Assembly: GCF_001761325.1 (NCBI RefSeq)
Contig: NZ_CP017478.1
Span: 2,935,501-2,999,500 of the forward strand
Reading direction: 5' to 3'
DNA length: 64,000 bases
From: Urechidicola croceus
GTDB lineage: Bacteria; Bacteroidota; Bacteroidia; Flavobacteriales; Flavobacteriaceae
Part shown: in pieces, positions 53,246 through 62,297 of the stretch
Numbering within the stretch: position 1 is the first letter of the stretch
Layout of the letters: each line of letters opens with the position of its first letter
Notes under the pieces: generated by a model
Databases searched by the model: none
What the model was told of the DNA's origin: nothing
The model's input: only the letters and a program-made list of their open reading frames with translations
Position numbers and translations under genes: made by a program

Positions 53246-53484
53246 TGAATAAATACAAAGACACTTCCTTTATTAATCTTGTCATTCGTTTTGAAATGAT
53301 CTTTTTTATTGCAATTGCACTTATAAAAATCATACTTGGTTTTTTTAGATTTAGTGGTTTTAAAGGGTTGCAAGATGAATATTTTGCTGATGGTAAATGG
53401 CAATATTTTTTGATTAGTAATTTGGTAATGTCATTTATTTATGGATTATTGATGGCGGGTTATTACAAATTTATAAAGAAATAA
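53245..53484 (+). CDS. Small membrane protein, unknown
   Basis: The 79-residue protein has two hydrophobic segments, about residues 12-34 and 54-74, and a short soluble loop between them (RFSGFKGLQDEYFADGKWQY). It overlaps the MazG-like gene by one base and precedes aroA by three, so it is clearly part of this operon. No function can be assigned. Confidence 0.8.
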   Translation: MNKYKDTSFINLVIRFEMIFFIAIALIKIILGFFRFSGFKGLQDEYFADGKWQYFLISNLVMSFIYGLLMAGYYKFIKK

Positions 53485-53487
53485 ACA

Positions 53488-54693
53488 TTGAACTTAAAAT
53501 TACAACACCACACACAACCACTAAACGGAACAATTCAGATTACAGGTTCAAAGAGTGAGTCAAATCGATTGTTGATTTTACAAAAGTTTTATAACAATTT
53601 AGAAATTGAAAATTTAGGAAACTCTGATGATGCTCAATTAATGCAAAAGGCATTGGCGTCAAATGAAGTTGAAGTTGATATTCATCATGCTGGAACAGCA
53701 ATGCGATTTTTAACAGCATATTTTTCTATTACTGAAGGTCGTGAAACGATACTTACGGGTTCTAAAAGAATGAAAGAGCGGCCAATTAAATTATTGGTTG
53801 ATGCTCTAAAAAGTTTAGGCGCAGATATTGAATATCTTGAGAATGAAGGGTATCCTCCAATAAAGTTGATTGGCAAAAAATTGACTGAAAATAAAGTGAA
53901 AATTAATGGTAGTGTAAGTAGTCAGTATATTTCTGCATTATTATTAATAGCACCAAGTCTTGAAAACGGGATTGAAATTGAATTTGAAGGAAAAGTAACT
54001 TCTATTCCTTATATAAAGATGACTTTAGGATTACTTTCAGAGCTAGGAATTGAAAATTCTTGGGATGGTAAAAAAGTTTCTGTAAATCCTAAAACTGTGA
54101 TTGAAAATACAACTGCAGAAGTTGAATCAGATTGGAGTTCGGCATCTTATTATTATAGTTTTGTTGCATTGAGTGAAGACTCTGATATTACTTTAAAATC
54201 ATATAAGAAAAATAGTCTTCAGGGTGATTCTGCTCTAGCGAAATTGTATAAGGATTTTGGAGTAGAAACAACATTTTTTGATCATTCTATTAATTTGAAA
54301 AAGATATCGAAATCTAAATCACATATAGAATTTGATTTAGCAAGTTCTCCTGATATAGCGCAAACTATTGCAGTGACTTGTTTTGGACTTGGTATTTCGT
54401 GTGATTTAACCGGCTTACACACTTTAAAAATAAAAGAAACAGACCGATTAGTAGCATTGAAAGTTGAAATTGAAAAATTGGGAGGTGAAGTTGAGATTAC
54501 CGATAACAGTTTACATTTAAAACCATCAAAATCAATTAATAAAGATGTTTTAATATCTACATATAATGATCATAGAATGGCCATGGCTTTTGCACCTTTA
54601 CTTTTAAAGACAAGTTTGGAAATTGAAGATGCCAATGTGGTTTCAAAATCATATCCAGATTTTTGGAATGATATTGAAAAACTGATTAAATAA
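53488..54693 (+). CDS. aroA: 3-phosphoshikimate 1-carboxyvinyltransferase (EPSP synthase)
   Basis: The 401-residue enzyme joins PEP and shikimate-3-phosphate in the shikimate pathway. Family features are GTIQITGSKSESNRLLIL near the start, HHAGTAMRFLTAYF, RMKERPIKLLVDAL, SDWSSASYYYSF, IKETDRLVALKVE and YNDHRMAMAFAPL. The start codon is TTG at 53488, four bases after the upstream stop. No ATG lies before residue 54, so TTG is almost certainly used. It is the last gene of the operon from 52919. Confidence 0.95.
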   Translation: MNLKLQHHTQPLNGTIQITGSKSESNRLLILQKFYNNLEIENLGNSDDAQLMQKALASNEVEVDIHHAGTAMRFLTAYFSITEGRETILTGSKRMKERPIKLLVDALKSLGADIEYLENEGYPPIKLIGKKLTENKVKINGSVSSQYISALLLIAPSLENGIEIEFEGKVTSIPYIKMTLGLLSELGIENSWDGKKVSVNPKTVIENTTAEVESDWSSASYYYSFVALSEDSDITLKSYKKNSLQGDSALAKLYKDFGVETTFFDHSINLKKISKSKSHIEFDLASSPDIAQTIAVTCFGLGISCDLTGLHTLKIKETDRLVALKVEIEKLGGEVEITDNSLHLKPSKSINKDVLISTYNDHRMAMAFAPLLLKTSLEIEDANVVSKSYPDFWNDIEKLIK

Positions 54694-54723
54694 TTTTGAA
54701 TTCAAAAGTTTTGGTCTAAACAC

Positions 54724-54755
54724 TTGACAAGGCCTAGTTTCATATCGTATATTTG
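54724..54755 (+). promoter_or_regulatory. Sigma-A promoter of queA
   Basis: TTG (54724-54726), 21 bases, TATATTTG (54748-54755) is a close match to the Bacteroidota consensus. It overlaps the in-frame ATG at 54753, showing that the true queA start is the ATG at 54783. Confidence 0.7.
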
Positions 54756-54782
54756 CATTCTGAAAAAAAATTAAAAGTATTT

Positions 54783-55832
54783 ATGAAATTATCAAAATTC
54801 AATTTCGAATTACCAAGTGAATTATTAGCCGAATATCCTGCAGAACATCGTGATGAATCACGTTTAATGGTTTTGAATAGGAAAGAGAAAACTATTGAAC
54901 ATAAGATGTTTAAAGATTTAATCAACTATTTTGACGAAGGAGATTTGATGGTATTGAATGATACTAAGGTATTTCCAGCAAGATTGTATGGTGAGAAAGA
55001 AAAAACTGGTGCGCGTATCGAAGTATTCTTATTAAGAGAATTAAATGAAGAGCAACGTTTATGGGATGTATTAGTTGATCCAGCACGTAAAATAAGAATT
55101 GGAAATAAATTGTTTTTTGGAGAAGATGAAAGTTTGGTTGCTGAAGTAATTGACAATACAACCTCAAGAGGTCGTACTTTACGTTTCTTATATGATGGCT
55201 CTTACGAAGAATTTAGAAAACGATTGAATGATCAAGGGGAGACACCATTACCTAAATATATTAAGAGAGCTGCAGAGCCAGAAGATATTGAGCGTTATCA
55301 AACCATTTATGCAAAAAATGAAGGTTCAGTAGCTGCACCAACTGCAGGGTTACATTTTTCTAAGCATTTATTAAAAAGATTAGAAATAAAAGGAGTTGAT
55401 TTTGCAAATTTAACTTTACATGTAGGTTTAGGTACATTTAATCCTGTTGAAGTTGAAGATTTATCTAAACATAAAATGGATTCAGAGCAGATTCATATTC
55501 CTGAACAAGCAACGAAATTAGTAAATAATGCCTTAGATAATAAGAAAAGAGTTTGTGCCGTTGGTACAACAGCCATGAGAGCTTTAGAAAGTTCAGTTTC
55601 GTCAAACAACCGTTTAAATACATTTGATGGTTGGACAAATAAATTTATTTTCCCACCTTATGATTTTGGAATTGCTAACTGTATGGTAACGAATTTCCAT
55701 ATGCCAAAATCTACTTTAATGATGATGACTTCGGCTTTTGCAGGTCATGATTTCTTAAAGGAAGCTTATGAAGAAGCAGTTAAAGAAAAGTATAGATTTT
55801 ACTCCTACGGTGATGCTATGCTAATCCTATAA
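54783..55832 (+). CDS. queA: S-adenosylmethionine:tRNA ribosyltransferase-isomerase
   Basis: The ATG at 54783 gives 349 residues starting [19 protein letters not shown], the usual QueA start. The enzyme makes epoxyqueuosine in tRNA from preQ1 and SAM. Clear motifs are [17 protein letters not shown]-like (here [17 protein letters not shown]), [29 protein letters not shown] and [20 protein letters not shown] possible queuosine-precursor transporter gene is found later in the window (61485-62183). A terminator follows. Confidence 0.97.
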   Translation: MKLSKFNFELPSELLAEYPAEHRDESRLMVLNRKEKTIEHKMFKDLINYFDEGDLMVLNDTKVFPARLYGEKEKTGARIEVFLLRELNEEQRLWDVLVDPARKIRIGNKLFFGEDESLVAEVIDNTTSRGRTLRFLYDGSYEEFRKRLNDQGETPLPKYIKRAAEPEDIERYQTIYAKNEGSVAAPTAGLHFSKHLLKRLEIKGVDFANLTLHVGLGTFNPVEVEDLSKHKMDSEQIHIPEQATKLVNNALDNKKRVCAVGTTAMRALESSVSSNNRLNTFDGWTNKFIFPPYDFGIANCMVTNFHMPKSTLMMMTSAFAGHDFLKEAYEEAVKEKYRFYSYGDAMLIL

Positions 55833-55844
55833 TATTGATAAATG

Positions 55845-55880
55845 ACCCCATCCGAGACTCCTCATGATGGGGTAATTTTT
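55845..55880 (+). terminator. Rho-independent terminator after queA
   Basis: ACCCCATC (55845-55852) and GATGGGGT (55866-55873) form an 8-bp GC-rich stem with a 13-base loop, followed by AATTTTTT. Confidence 0.9.
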
Positions 55881-55904
55881 TATTAAACAAAACACAACTT
55901 AAAA

Positions 55905-56969
55905 ATGTTTATCAATAATAACTTTTTACAAAAATTATGTTTTTTAGGATTAGTTTTTCTACTTATTAGTTGTAATTCAAAATCAAAAGAAACGTCTCCA
56001 ATATTAATTCATAAAGAACAATCAATTGTAATAAATGATGAAAAAACCCCTATTGAGTTATATGGTCAGTTAAGTGTTAAAGGTACTAAGATTTTAGACC
56101 AGTTTAAAAACCCAGTACAATTAAGAGGAATGTCTTTTTTTTGGAGTCAATGGATAAGTAAATATTATAACATTGAAACTCTAAAGTGGTTAAAAGAAGA
56201 TTGGCGATGTAATGTTGTGAGAATACCACTAGGTATAGAAGTTGAAGGTTTTTTAGAAAATCCTAAAAAAGAAAAAGAAAAAGTTTTTAAAATGATAGAT
56301 GCAGCCATCGAATTAGGTATGTATATAATTATAGATTGGCACGATCATAATGCAGAAAATCATTTAAAAGAATCTAAAGAGTTTTTTGAAGAGGTCGCAA
56401 AACGATATGGAAAATACCCAAATGTTATTTATGAAGTTTATAATGCTCCATTAGATAATGTATCCTGGTCAAAAGTTATTAAACCATATCATGAAAAGTT
56501 AATTAAAACCATTAGAAAGTATGATGCAGATAACATTATAATTTGCGGAACCAGAACATGGTCACAGCAAATAGAAGAGGTTGCTGATGATCTTATAGAT
56601 GCTGATAATATTGTGTATGGATTGCATTTTTACTCATCAACACACAAACAAGATATTAGAGATAGAACATTTAGAGCAATAGAAAAAGGAGTTCCAGTAT
56701 TTGTTTCTGAATTTGGAACATCTGAGGCTAGTGGAGATGGTTTTTTAGATAAAACTGAGACAGAGTTATGGTGGGATTTTTTAGATAAAAATGATATTTC
56801 TTGGGTGAATTGGTCAATTTCTGATAAGAATGAAACTACAAGTGCTTTAAAAGGAGGTGCTTCGGATAGAGGGAATTGGGATATTGATGAAATTACAGTT
56901 TCAGGACAACTGGTTAGGGAAGAGTTAAGAAAAAAGAATCCTGTGCCAAAAAAAAGAGCACTTCAATAA
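55905..56969 (+). CDS. GH5 cellulase-like lipoprotein with missing acid/base Glu
   Basis: The 354-residue protein has a lipoprotein signal ending in LISC (Cys23) and a GH5 (subfamily 2-like) TIM barrel: LRGMSFFWSQW, then CNVVRIPLGIEVEGF, IIDWHDHNAENH, YGLHFYSSTHKQ, the nucleophile Glu269 in VFVSEFGTSEASG, and WVNWSISDKNETTSAL. The acid/base residue should be the Glu of a conserved NEP, but here the motif reads YEVYNAPLD, with Ala181 encoded by GCT at 56445-56447. The rest of the active site looks intact. It may bind glycans without cleaving them normally, or work with altered catalysis. It overlaps the rlmN start by one base (TAATG). Confidence 0.9.
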   Translation: MFINNNFLQKLCFLGLVFLLISCNSKSKETSPILIHKEQSIVINDEKTPIELYGQLSVKGTKILDQFKNPVQLRGMSFFWSQWISKYYNIETLKWLKEDWRCNVVRIPLGIEVEGFLENPKKEKEKVFKMIDAAIELGMYIIIDWHDHNAENHLKESKEFFEEVAKRYGKYPNVIYEVYNAPLDNVSWSKVIKPYHEKLIKTIRKYDADNIIICGTRTWSQQIEEVADDLIDADNIVYGLHFYSSTHKQDIRDRTFRAIEKGVPVFVSEFGTSEASGDGFLDKTETELWWDFLDKNDISWVNWSISDKNETTSALKGGASDRGNWDIDEITVSGQLVREELRKKNPVPKKRALQ

Positions 56970-58018
56970 TGAAGGATAAAAAAAGAGATATTCGTTCACT
57001 TACCAAAGAGCAACTTCGTGATTTTTTCGTTGAAAACGGAGACAAAGCATTTAGAGGTAATCAAGTATATGAGTGGTTGTGGAGTAAAATTTCACATTCA
57101 TTTGATGATATGACTAACATTTCAAAATCAACTCGTCTAATGCTTGAAAAGAATTTTGTAATTAATCATATTGAAGTTGATGAAATGCAAAGAAGTGCTG
57201 ATGGCACTATAAAAAATGCTGTAAGATTACATGATGGATTGATGGTTGAATCAGTATTGATACCAACCAAAAGTAGAACTACAGCGTGTGTTTCTAGTCA
57301 AGTAGGCTGTAGTTTAGATTGTAAGTTTTGTGCAACAGCGCGTTTAAAACGAATGCGAAATTTAAATCCTGATGAAATTTATGATCAAGTAGCAGCAATA
57401 AATCAAGAGAGTTTATTATATCATAATCACAAATTAACAAATATTGTATTTATGGGAATGGGTGAGCCATTGATGAATTATAATAATGTTGTAAAGTCAA
57501 TAGAAAAAATAACTTCTCCAGAAGGTTTAGGAATGTCACCAAAACGAATTACTCTATCAACATCTGGAGTTCCAAAGATGATTAAAAAGATGGCAGATGA
57601 TGAGGTGAAATTCAATTTAGCAGTATCATTACACTCTGCAATTGATGAAGTTAGAACCCAAATTATGCCGTTTAATAAAACATTTCCTTTAGATGATTTA
57701 AGAGATTCATTGGAGTACTGGTATGAAAAAACTCAGCGTAAAATTACCTATGAGTATATTGTTTGGAACGGAATAAATGATTCTAGAAAAGATATAGATG
57801 CCTTGGTGAAATTCTGCAAATACGTTCCTTGTAAAGTCAATATAATTGAATACAACCCAATTGATGATGGAGAATTTCAGCAGGCACCAAAACGTGCAAT
57901 AGCCGATTATGTTAGTATTCTTGAAATGAATGATATTGTTGTAAATGTGCGTCGTAGTAGAGGTAAAGATATTGATGCTGCTTGTGGTCAATTGGCTAAT
58001 AAATCTTCGGTTAATTAA
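56969..58018 (+). CDS. rlmN: 23S rRNA (adenine2503-C2)-methyltransferase, radical SAM
   Basis: The 349-residue enzyme methylates A2503 of 23S rRNA and also some tRNAs. The radical SAM cluster motif is CSLDCKFC, preceded by the catalytic-region ACVSSQVGC and followed by IVFMGMGEPLMNYNNV. A C-terminal Cys, in the position of the resolving cysteine, is in DIDAACGQL. Its ATG overlaps the GH5 stop. Confidence 0.95.
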   Translation: MKDKKRDIRSLTKEQLRDFFVENGDKAFRGNQVYEWLWSKISHSFDDMTNISKSTRLMLEKNFVINHIEVDEMQRSADGTIKNAVRLHDGLMVESVLIPTKSRTTACVSSQVGCSLDCKFCATARLKRMRNLNPDEIYDQVAAINQESLLYHNHKLTNIVFMGMGEPLMNYNNVVKSIEKITSPEGLGMSPKRITLSTSGVPKMIKKMADDEVKFNLAVSLHSAIDEVRTQIMPFNKTFPLDDLRDSLEYWYEKTQRKITYEYIVWNGINDSRKDIDALVKFCKYVPCKVNIIEYNPIDDGEFQQAPKRAIADYVSILEMNDIVVNVRRSRGKDIDAACGQLANKSSVN

Positions 58019-58073
58019 GTATTATGATATCTAGACATAATTCATTTTACTTTTTCTTATTTTTGATTTCTAA

Positions 58074-59051
58074 ATGAAGCCAGTAGAACAAATAAAACAA
58101 CCCATTTTATCTGAAATGGAACTCTTTGAAAGCAAATTCAAAGAGGCAATGGAAACTAAAGTTCCTTTGCTTAATAGAATCACTCATTATATCGTTCGAA
58201 GAAAAGGTAAACAAATGCGTCCGATGTTTGTTTTTTTGGTTGCTAAAATGGTTTCTAATGGTAATTTTGATGAACGAACATATCGTGGTGCATCTGTAAT
58301 CGAATTGATTCATACTGCAACTTTGGTGCATGATGATGTTGTAGATGATAGTAATGAACGACGTGGTTTCTTTTCGTTGAATGCACTTTGGAAAAATAAA
58401 ATTGCCGTTTTAGTTGGTGATTTTTTACTGTCTAAAGGATTGTTACTCTCAATAGATAATGATGATTTTGATTTGTTAAAATTAATTTCTGTTGCAGTTC
58501 GAGAAATGAGTGAGGGTGAGTTATTACAAATTGAAAAAGCCCGAAAATTAGATATTACAGAAACCGTTTATTTTGATATTATCCGGCAAAAAACTGCCAC
58601 ATTAATAGCGGCTTGTTGTGCTATTGGTGCAGCTTCGGTTGGAGCAAATGAAGAAGAAGTTGAAAAAATGCACAAATTTGGAGAGTTAATAGGAATTGCC
58701 TTTCAAATTAAAGATGATTTATTTGATTATTCTGATGCTAAAATTGGAAAACCAACAGGAATTGATATAAAAGAACAAAAAATGACTTTGCCTTTGATTT
58801 ACACACTGAATAATTGCGAAAAATCAGAAAAAAAATGGTTGATTAATTCGGTTAAAAACCATAATAAAAATAAAAAGCGAGTTAAAGAAGTGATTGCTTT
58901 TGTAAAACAAAAAGGTGGAATTGAATATACAACTTCTAAAATGAAAACGTATCAGCAAGAAGCCTTAGAGATATTAAACACATACCCAAAATCTGAATAT
59001 AGAGATTCTCTTGAAAAGATGGTGAACTACGTTATTGAGCGCAAAATTTAG
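58074..59051 (+). CDS. Polyprenyl diphosphate synthase (octaprenyl-type)
   Basis: The 325-residue enzyme makes a long trans-prenyl diphosphate, probably the menaquinone side chain. The first Asp-rich motif is in LVHDDVVDDSNERRG and the second in FQIKDDLFDYSD, with GKQMRPMFVFL near the N-terminus. Product length cannot be fixed by eye. A -7-like TATTTTTG at 58058-58065 is so close to the ATG that the transcript may be nearly leaderless. The gene converges with, and overlaps by 4 bp, the next one. Confidence 0.93.
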   Translation: MKPVEQIKQPILSEMELFESKFKEAMETKVPLLNRITHYIVRRKGKQMRPMFVFLVAKMVSNGNFDERTYRGASVIELIHTATLVHDDVVDDSNERRGFFSLNALWKNKIAVLVGDFLLSKGLLLSIDNDDFDLLKLISVAVREMSEGELLQIEKARKLDITETVYFDIIRQKTATLIAACCAIGAASVGANEEEVEKMHKFGELIGIAFQIKDDLFDYSDAKIGKPTGIDIKEQKMTLPLIYTLNNCEKSEKKWLINSVKNHNKNKKRVKEVIAFVKQKGGIEYTTSKMKTYQQEALEILNTYPKSEYRDSLEKMVNYVIERKI

Positions 59052-60574
59052 TTCAACGTAACTGTATCCAATTCTAATAATTCTTCCATTAAAAATCTTT
59101 CATTTAATAATCTAGGGATTTTATGTTGACCGCCTAATTTACCTTTCATTTTCAGCCAATCATAAAACAATCCTTTTCTAGCTTCATGAATTTTAGGCAT
59201 CTCTAAAGTCATGTTGTTATAGCGTTTGGCTTCATAATCTGAATTAATTGCCTTTAGTGAATTGTCTAAAATTTCAGTGAAGTAATTAAGGTTCTTTGGG
59301 GCTTTGTCAAATTCAATCATCCATTCATGCTTTCCGCTATTTTTACCATCCATAAAAATTGGAGCAACAGTATAATCAGTAATTGTAGCTTTTGTTTTTG
59401 AACAGGCTCTTTTAAGTGCGTCTTCAACATTTTCAATATTAAGTTCCTCCCCAAAAACGTTGATATAATGTTTGGTTCTACCAGTAATTTTAATTCTAAA
59501 TGGATTAAGTGAAGTAAATTTAATAGTATCGCCAATTAAATAGCGCCATAATCCTCCATTAGTAGTAATGACTAATGCGTAGTCTACATTCAATTTAACT
59601 TCAGAGAGTGTAATGGTAGTAGAATTTTCACCCTTATACTCATTCATTGGAATAAATTCATAGAAAATTCCGTAATCCAACATTAATAATAACTCACTTG
59701 AATTATTTTGATCTTGAATGGCAAAAAAACCTTCTGAAGCATTATACGTTTCATAATATTTGAAACTCGATTTTGGAATTAATTTTTTGAATTGTTCTCT
59801 ATAAGGATTGAAGTTAACTCCACCGTGAAAATACACTTCCAAATTAGGCCAAACTTCCAAAATATTTTCTTTTCCAGTTCTCTCTAAAACCTTATTTAAT
59901 AATACCAACATCCATGATGGCACACCTACTAAACTTGTAATATTTTCACCAATTGTTTCATTTATGATAGCCTCCATTTTTGCCTCCCATTCGCTCATTA
60001 ATGCAGTGTCATGACTCGGAGCACTGCTAAAATCTGCCCAAAAAGGAAGGTTTTCGATAATAATTGCTGATAAATCGCCGAAATAAGTATTGTTATCTTC
60101 ATATATATCAGAACTTCCACCAAGTTTTAATCCTTTTCCGGTAAACATTTGTGTGTCTGGATTGTTGTTAATGTATAAGCACAACATATCCTTTCCTGCT
60201 TTCATATGGCAATCTTCAATTGCTTCTTCGCTTAACGGAATAAATTTGCTTTTCGCATTAGTTGTTCCGCTTGATTTTGCAAACCATTTTATAGTTGAGT
60301 TCCAAAAAATATTTTGTTCACCTTGCCTTGTTCTTTCAATAAATGGTGAGACACTCTCATATTTTTGTATTGGCACATTTTCTACAAATGATTGATAATC
60401 TTTAATATTTTTAAATCCACATTGGATACCAATTTCAGTATTTTTGGAAACATAAATAAGTCTAAAAAGTAATTCTTTTTGAACATCAATAGGATATTTT
60501 AAAAACAACTCAATTTGATGAATTCGTTTTTTTAAAAACCAGGAAATAATGGAGTTTACTATTGGAATTGCCAT
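59048..60574 (-). CDS. GH3 auxin-responsive promoter family acyl-adenylate enzyme
   Basis: The 508-residue protein is a bacterial relative of plant GH3 acyl-acid-amido synthetases. Seen are the ATP-binding loop FAKSSGTTNAKSKFIPLSEEA, then YETYNASEGFFAIQDQ and LWRYLIGDTIKFTS with TGRTKHYINVFGEELN. Members form acyl-adenylates and join acids to amines. In Bacteroidota the natural substrate is not established. No signal peptide is present. Neighbours give no clue to function. Confidence 0.9.
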   Translation of the reverse strand: MAIPIVNSIISWFLKKRIHQIELFLKYPIDVQKELLFRLIYVSKNTEIGIQCGFKNIKDYQSFVENVPIQKYESVSPFIERTRQGEQNIFWNSTIKWFAKSSGTTNAKSKFIPLSEEAIEDCHMKAGKDMLCLYINNNPDTQMFTGKGLKLGGSSDIYEDNNTYFGDLSAIIIENLPFWADFSSAPSHDTALMSEWEAKMEAIINETIGENITSLVGVPSWMLVLLNKVLERTGKENILEVWPNLEVYFHGGVNFNPYREQFKKLIPKSSFKYYETYNASEGFFAIQDQNNSSELLLMLDYGIFYEFIPMNEYKGENSTTITLSEVKLNVDYALVITTNGGLWRYLIGDTIKFTSLNPFRIKITGRTKHYINVFGEELNIENVEDALKRACSKTKATITDYTVAPIFMDGKNSGKHEWMIEFDKAPKNLNYFTEILDNSLKAINSDYEAKRYNNMTLEMPKIHEARKGLFYDWLKMKGKLGGQHKIPRLLNERFLMEELLELDTVTLN

Positions 60575-60617
60575 AGTTAATTGATTATCTTTATCGAGTT
60601 AAAAATACAAATCTATT

Positions 60618-61412
60618 ATGACATATCAAGGTGTACTTAAAAAAATGAAGACCTCTTTTGAAGATGTTGTGCAATATTATCTAGACATGGAAGCAGATTT
60701 CTTGAATATGAACCAATTATTGGATCGTGAAATTGAAATGTCTTTTGTGAAATATGAATGTTTAAATTGTCATTTAGATAAAGAAATATATCGTCAAGGG
60801 TTTTGTAAAAGTTGTTTTTTTGAAATTCCAACTGCTGGTGATTGGATTATGAAACCAGAATTGAGCACTGCTCATTTAGGAGTTGAGGATAGAGATTTGG
60901 AATATGAACAGCAAGTACAACTACAACCACATATTGTATATTTGGCAAATTCTAGTGATGTGAAAGTTGGAGTGACAAGAAAAACTCAAGTACCAACACG
61001 TTGGATAGATCAAGGAGCACACGAAGCAATTGAAATTGTTGAAGTGCCTAATAGATATTTAGCAGGAATTACCGAAGTAGCCTTAAAAGACCATGTTTCT
61101 GATAAAACGAATTGGCGTAAAATGCTAAAAAATGATATTGTTGATGCAGATTTAGTGAAAATTAAAGAGGAGTTATCTCAATATATTCCTGATGAAGCCA
61201 GAGAATATTATCTAAATGGAAATTCAAAAGAGACTAATATTAACTTTCCAGTACATAAATATCCAGAAAAAGTAAAAAGTTTGAATTTAGTTAAATCACA
61301 TTCTTATAAAGGCGTGCTAAAAGGAATAAAAGGACAGTATTTGATTTTTGAAGATAATACTGTTTTTAATATTCGAGCTAATGAAGGTTTGGTGGTAAAT
61401 ATTATAGTTTAG
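60618..61412 (+). CDS. DUF2797 protein with Cys zinc-ribbon-like motif
   Basis: The 264-residue protein has an N-terminal four-cysteine motif (YECLNCHLDKEIYRQGFCKSC, residues about 52-72, which could bind zinc) and a DUF2797 core: HIVYLANSSDVKVGVTRKTQ, then PTRWIDQGAHEAIEIVEVPNR and AGITEVALKDHVSDKTNWR. The VKVGVTR and TRWIDQGA parts recall GIY-YIG-like folds, but no function is proven. It has divergent spacing from the GH3-family gene (43 bp) and ends at a long palindromic repeat. Confidence 0.85.
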   Translation: MTYQGVLKKMKTSFEDVVQYYLDMEADFLNMNQLLDREIEMSFVKYECLNCHLDKEIYRQGFCKSCFFEIPTAGDWIMKPELSTAHLGVEDRDLEYEQQVQLQPHIVYLANSSDVKVGVTRKTQVPTRWIDQGAHEAIEIVEVPNRYLAGITEVALKDHVSDKTNWRKMLKNDIVDADLVKIKEELSQYIPDEAREYYLNGNSKETNINFPVHKYPEKVKSLNLVKSHSYKGVLKGIKGQYLIFEDNTVFNIRANEGLVVNIIV

Positions 61413-61413
61413 T

Positions 61414-61483
61414 TGTCATTCCTGCGAAGGCAGGAATCTCTATGCTAATTTCACTATGGATTCCTGCCTTCGCAGGAATGACA
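61414..61483. repeat. Long intergenic palindromic repeat (REP-like), 25-bp perfect arms
   Basis: The left arm 61414-61438 and right arm 61459-61483 are perfect inverted copies with a 20-base loop. Each arm also holds a short palindrome, CCTGCGAAGGCAGG. The sequence TGTCATTCCTGCGAAGGCAG is GC-rich, unlike its surroundings, and is the kind of dispersed intergenic repeat seen in many Flavobacteria. It fills the gap between the convergent DUF2797 and transporter genes, starting one base after one stop and ending one base before the other, so it may also stop transcription. Confidence 0.9.
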
Positions 61484-61484
61484 G

Positions 61485-62183
61485 TTAGTTTAAGTTTATC
61501 TCTTCGTTTATTTTTAATCCAAACTTTTTTCTAAAAGCAAATACCAAAGCATATAATATTGGCGTGTCAAGTGCGGCGATTATTATTTTAAATAAAAATC
61601 CACTGAGTAATAAACTACTAAACATTGACCAAGGCAATACTTTAAAAGAGCATAAAAGCATTAAGACAGTAAACGTGTCAATGAACTGAGAAGTAAACGT
61701 GGAAAAATTATTTCTAAGCCATAAATGTTTCCCTAGTGTTTTTGCTTTCCAAAAATGAAATATTCTAATATCAATAAATTGCGCAAAAAGATAAGCCAAC
61801 ATTGATGCCAATACAGCAATAGGAGAGAGCCCAAAGACCTGAGAAAAAGTTTCGTTATTTACAGGCGAATTATCAATTGCAGGAACTTTATTGGCAACAA
61901 AAATTATTAGCATTGAAAAAATGGAGGCAATAATTCCAGCTACTACAACTTTATTTGCCTTTTTTCTTCCATAAATTTCAGAAATAATATCGGTGATTAA
62001 AAAAGTAATTGGATATGGTAAAATGCCTACAGATATTTCAAATCGATACAATCCAAAAGGATTCCAGTAAAAGAATTTTTGAAAAATTAAATTTGATGCA
62101 ACTAATGCCGCTATAAACATTCCAGCGAGTATTAAATATATATTTTGTGCTAACTCTTTATTCTTTGGAATCATATTTGTCAT
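61485..62183 (-). CDS. yhhQ: Queuosine-precursor transporter (YhhQ/VUT family)
   Basis: The 232-residue protein has about six membrane segments and the family pattern ALVASNLIFQKFF, GILPYPITFLITDIISEIYGRKKANKVV, FAQFIDIRIFHFWKAKT and FTSQFIDTFTVLMLL. YhhQ proteins import queuosine precursors such as preQ0 or preQ1, which fits the presence of queA in the same window though not the same operon. A start at the second Met (62174) is possible. Confidence 0.9.
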   Translation of the reverse strand: MTNMIPKNKELAQNIYLILAGMFIAALVASNLIFQKFFYWNPFGLYRFEISVGILPYPITFLITDIISEIYGRKKANKVVVAGIIASIFSMLIIFVANKVPAIDNSPVNNETFSQVFGLSPIAVLASMLAYLFAQFIDIRIFHFWKAKTLGKHLWLRNNFSTFTSQFIDTFTVLMLLCSFKVLPWSMFSSLLLSGFLFKIIIAALDTPILYALVFAFRKKFGLKINEEINLN

Positions 62184-62223
62184 TTAAACACGAAGATATT
62201 AAATATATCTAATATCATTTTTC

Positions 62224-62231
62224 TATTTTTG
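62224..62231 (+). promoter_or_regulatory. -7 promoter element ahead of fabD
   Basis: TATTTTTG matches TAnnTTTG. No good -33 box is seen at the normal distance. If used, the leader would be about 60 bases and would contain the hairpin repeat at 62247-62273. Confidence 0.4.
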
Positions 62232-62246
62232 CAACAGAAAATGATT

Positions 62247-62273
62247 GGTTACTGAGCGGAGTCGAAGTGAACC
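62247..62273. repeat. Short palindromic repeat in the fabD leader
   Basis: GGTTACTGAGCGGAGTCGAA followed by GTGAACC forms an imperfect inverted repeat (GGTTACT against AGTGAACC). The GAGCGGAGTCGAAGTGA core is GC-rich in an AT-rich gap and resembles dispersed intergenic repeats of Bacteroidota. It lies 24 bp before the fabD ATG and would form a hairpin in the leader RNA. Confidence 0.65.
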
Positions 62274-62297
62274 AAAATAAAATTAAAGAACAACTTT

